Shown in pieces: positions 4,958 to 7,150 of a stretch of DNA of 7,150 nucleotides. The position numbers and the translations under genes are program-made. This DNA comes from Caryophanales bacterium UBA1624 (GTDB lineage Bacteria; Bacillota_I; Bacilli_A; RFN20; CAG-826), in assembly GCA_002321395.1 (NCBI GenBank), contig DCMK01000007.1:394-7543 (forward strand). Direction: 5' to 3'. The notes under the pieces were generated by a model. That model saw nothing but the letters and a program-made list of their open reading frames with translations. It was not told the DNA's origin and ran no database searches. Each line of letters opens with the position of its first letter. Position 1 is the first letter of the stretch.

Positions 4958-7150
4958 TTAGGATTTTTGGATCAGCTGATAATCCCCGTCTAGCATCTGC
5001 CCTTTTTCATTGAAGGCATATAAGCCCGGAGCCAAGACGGTCTTTTTGTCGTTTCCGGTGATCCCATTCGCATCGGGGACGAACAAGGTGCCGTTTTTGA
5101 ACAAAGAAGCATCCTTTTGAGCGTAATAGACGTACCCATTGGATTCGAATAGCCCAATTCCTGCTTTCACCCCGTCGATGAGGCAGTAATCCGTTCCGTT
5201 GATTTCTTTGATTCGCAAAGAAGGCTCATTGGGATCGATGGCTGCCTCAGCTTTTTCCACAAACCCGCCATTCCCAAACGTGTACCATCCGGCAGGCAGA
5301 TACACTTCCCCATCCACTCGGCAAGGATCCTTCACGTATATGGTGCAGTTTTTATAAGCGTAGCTATTGTTTCCAAAATAATAATAAGCGACTTTCGTCA
5401 AATCCGAAGAATTGAATTCCCGGTACCAACCACCCGTAGGAATGACCTGGACGCCGTCCTTCACATAGTATTGTTGACCGGCGAACTCCCGAACGCCCTC
5501 GAAGGAATCGCTGTAAGAAGCGAGTTTTGATGAGCTTTCTTTTTCAAACCAAATTGTTTTTCGCTCCTCTGAATTAGGAAGGGGCGCGTAAAAGAATCCA
5601 GAAACGGGCCCTATGTCTTTATCGAAATAGTATTTGTTCGCCACCCATCCTTCGTATACGGGATACAGATCGACCGCGTATGCAAGAGAATCGCCGATCA
5701 GGAATACCTGACTCGCTTCGGAAGGATCTTCCTCGTTGACCCAAGCCCAGGCATAAGCTTCGCTCGCGCTTCCCGTAACGGTCCTACTCGATTTTATCGT
5801 TTCGCTTTTTCCCGATTCAATTTCATAGGGATAAGATTTCCCATTGACATGATACGTCACGATGAAGCTCGCTACTTTTTGCTTCCAAAAACCGTTTTTC
5901 ACAATAAATACAGAGCCGCTGCTTGCATCATTGGTGGCCGTATATGTCCCGTCATCGTTCTGCAGCCGGATCGGAGTAATCGGAATCTCGACCTCCTTGT
6001 CGCTGTTGTATTGATAAGTAAGGGTTTCGTTTTCCCCGCTCGGAGGAATATTTTTTTGATACGTCCCCGTTCCTTTGCTCGAAAATACCTTTGCGCCACT
6101 TTCTGTCGTATAAATCGCGCCGTTAGAAATCAAAGTTCCGTTCAAATCGATTTCGGCATCCGTTAAATCGTTGTTTGTTCGGGTGTATGTTTTGCTGGGG
6201 GCATATGCGACGCTTGCAAATTTTTTCCCGTTGAAGACGAAATTATCCTGCGTCCATTCGGCAGAGTCATAGATATAAAGAGATTTTCCGGTGACGGTTT
6301 CAATCGTGGCGCCTTCGTCAACATCGATTTTTACCCCGGCCAACATTGCAATGTCTTGATCAATCACAAGCTTTCCAGAAGACAAATGAACGCTCATGTT
6401 GTTCGTGATAGGAAGAATATATTCCGACGAATCGACAGTCGTGGATGCCACTTTTAAAGAAATCGAACTTAATTTCGCATCGCCTTGAATATCGAAAACC
6501 AATCGGTCTTTAGACCCATCATACGTTTTTGATAGGAATCCGTTTATGAGCCGAAACATCCCTGAATCAGTGCCAATAAAATCAAAGGTAGAGTTCCACT
6601 GCATCTTTATGGCCGTTAACGATGTGAACAACTTTTCATTCCCACCTTGGTTTATGGTCATTTTGGCCTCGACGTTTTGTATGCAATATTGAGAAAACGG
6701 GAATACTTTATTGCCCATGCTTGAAGTTTTGGATCCGCCGCGAAAATCCAAAATCTGGAAGCACTCATAGACGGTTCCGCCACTTTCTATCGTGATAGAC
6801 CCTTCGCCAGAAATTAACCCCCAAACATATAGGTTTGCATCATTTTGAATCGTAATAGTCGAATTTTTTTCGAGCGTGATGGCGCCATAATTGCCAGAAA
6901 CTTGCCCGACTTGGCCTCCGCCGGAAGCAAAGTATCCACCGCCTAGGCTGATTGACCCTTCCACCGTCATCGTTGAGCCAGAAGAAAACGTTAACTTGCG
7001 AAACTCCTTTGGCTGAGAAACGCTTTTTAATACATCGGGTTCGGTGGTGAAAACAGTTTTGTCTTCGCTGTTTGGAATGAGTAACGTGATCCCTAAAGGG
7101 ATTGAATAGTTGCCAGCGATTTTGCCGCTTTTCGCCAATGACACAACGCT
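4958..7150 (-). CDS. Beta-helix-like surface protein with C-terminal wall-binding-like repeats, N-terminus missing
   Basis: This gene is read leftward to a TAA stop at 4958-4960. The frame stays open to base 7150, so the start and signal peptide lie right of the window; the GTG at 7142-7144 is probably internal. There are 730 visible residues. The first roughly 300 have short beta repeats typical of right-handed beta-helices: 'GNYSIPLGITLLIP', 'SSGSTMTVEGSISLGGG', 'AITLEKNSTITIQNDANLYV', 'GEGSITIESGGTVYE', 'LSSGKLVIDQDI', 'EIDLNGTLISNGAIY'. A segment near 5875-5647 ('ASFIVTYHVNGKSYPYEIES' to 'AVDLYPVYEGW') resembles InlB-type B repeats of the beta-grasp class. The C-terminus has a tandem duplication like cell-wall/choline-binding repeats. 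No catalytic motif is seen. An adhesin or envelope protein is inferred. It converges on the SipW-type gene with a 3-base gap. Its upstream half is visibly more AT-rich than the giant gene's 3' end. Confidence 0.85.
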   Translation of the reverse strand, partial: SVVSLAKSGKIAGNYSIPLGITLLIPNSEDKTVFTTEPDVLKSVSQPKEFRKLTFSSGSTMTVEGSISLGGGYFASGGGQVGQVSGNYGAITLEKNSTITIQNDANLYVWGLISGEGSITIESGGTVYECFQILDFRGGSKTSSMGNKVFPFSQYCIQNVEAKMTINQGGNEKLFTSLTAIKMQWNSTFDFIGTDSGMFRLINGFLSKTYDGSKDRLVFDIQGDAKLSSISLKVASTTVDSSEYILPITNNMSVHLSSGKLVIDQDIAMLAGVKIDVDEGATIETVTGKSLYIYDSAEWTQDNFVFNGKKFASVAYAPSKTYTRTNNDLTDAEIDLNGTLISNGAIYTTESGAKVFSSKGTGTYQKNIPPSGENETLTYQYNSDKEVEIPITPIRLQNDDGTYTATNDASSGSVFIVKNGFWKQKVASFIVTYHVNGKSYPYEIESGKSETIKSSRTVTGSASEAYAWAWVNEEDPSEASQVFLIGDSLAYAVDLYPVYEGWVANKYYFDKDIGPVSGFFYAPLPNSEERKTIWFEKESSSKLASYSDSFEGVREFAGQQYYVKDGVQVIPTGGWYREFNSSDLTKVAYYYFGNNSYAYKNCTIYVKDPCRVDGEVYLPAGWYTFGNGGFVEKAEAAIDPNEPSLRIKEINGTDYCLIDGVKAGIGLFESNGYVYYAQKDASLFKNGTLFVPDANGITGNDKKTVLAPGLYAFNEKGQMLDGDYQLIQKS
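4979..5476 (-). repeat. Tandem protein repeat, two diverged copies (wall-binding-like)
   Basis: Two copies of about 88 residues sit at the C-terminus of the leftward protein. Copy 1 (about 5476-5255) carries 'YYVKDGV', 'GWYREF', 'YKNCTIYVKD' and 'LPAGWYTFGNGGFV'. Copy 2 (about 5192-4979) carries 'YCLIDGV', 'GLFESN', 'FKNGTLFVPD' and 'LAPGLYAFNEKGQMLDG'. The order of motifs is the same in both, and the YTF/YAF positions are 264 bases (88 codons) apart. The Gly/Tyr/Phe-rich 'G.Y.F...G.M' rhythm recalls choline- and glucan-binding repeats of Firmicutes surface proteins, but the units are longer than the usual roughly 20 residues, so they may be a distinct family. Confidence 0.6.

Noticed and set aside
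4961..4985. Palindrome ATCAGCTGAT (4971-4980) nested in GGATT/AATCC at the convergent junction, as a bidirectional terminator
   Set aside because: It lies within the last codons of the leftward gene. The T5 run precedes the palindrome on the + strand, and the perfect stem leaves no loop. On the - strand it is followed by A's, not T's. It is probably chance.
4952..4999. Reading TGA 4952 as tryptophan (mycoplasma code) to extend the SipW-type protein
   Set aside because: All tryptophans in the three genes are TGG, and the extension would be only 15 residues before a TAG, overlapping the opposite gene. Table 11 fits better.
6051..6057. Seven-base homopolymers (also 6864-6870 and A7 at 1112-1118) in surface genes, as phase-variation slippage tracts
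   Set aside because: Tracts of seven are short for phase variation, lie mid-gene with intact frames, and are expected by chance in AT-leaning coding sequence.
5849..6166. A rightward 105-codon frame inside the leftward surface gene
   Set aside because: It is fully contained in the beta-rich coding frame, has no recognisable protein features and no ribosome-binding site.

Overview
The window holds three large genes for predicted secreted or surface proteins and one 136-base structured gap. There is no housekeeping gene, mobile element, tRNA/rRNA or CRISPR array. Two genes read rightward: an N-terminally cut giant protein at 1-3921 and a smaller protein with a SipW-type signal peptide at 4058-4954. 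One reads leftward: a beta-rich protein at 4958-7150, cut at its N-terminus by the window edge. The rightward and leftward genes meet tail to tail with only 3 bases between stop codons.

The organism is most likely an uncultured gut-type Bacilli/Tenericutes-related Firmicute (RF39/RFN20-like or Erysipelotrichia-like). This rests on recognising protein style rather than on a marker gene. Supporting features are the 'GTFAWF...VDATGM' signal-peptide exit of the second protein, the 'DGSKNSPFIIDKPKQLYY..WLQDLGYFN' entry block of the first, and its 'HFMDA..IS', 'PEDSINFNL' and 'YYFEIPVNAGEYALGSV' blocks. I remember all of these as recurrent in unannotated proteins of such genomes. Tryptophan is encoded by TGG and TGA is used as a stop, so the standard code (table 11) fits and the mycoplasma code does not.

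The first gene is a modular protein. From its N-terminus it has a GLUG-like beta-helix region, a linker, a roughly 270-residue module of six beta repeats each ending in an aromatic residue (possible double beta-trefoil), a long conserved but uncharacterised block, and Ig-like C-terminal domains. It has no LPXTG motif and no C-terminal membrane anchor. The second gene, 136 bases downstream, encodes a 298-residue TasA/camelysin-style secreted protein. The third has beta-helix-like repeats, a small beta-grasp-like domain and a C-terminal tandem duplication resembling cell-wall/choline-binding repeats.

The most unusual non-coding signal is the gap at 3922-4057. It contains a possible promoter, a 12-base direct repeat and several short, mutually exclusive helices, the last of which covers one of two candidate start codons of the second gene. 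This looks like a cis-regulatory leader, but that is inference from complementarity alone.

Taken together, the locus looks like a surface or extracellular-matrix protein cluster. No enzyme, transporter, signal peptidase or sortase is visible in the window.
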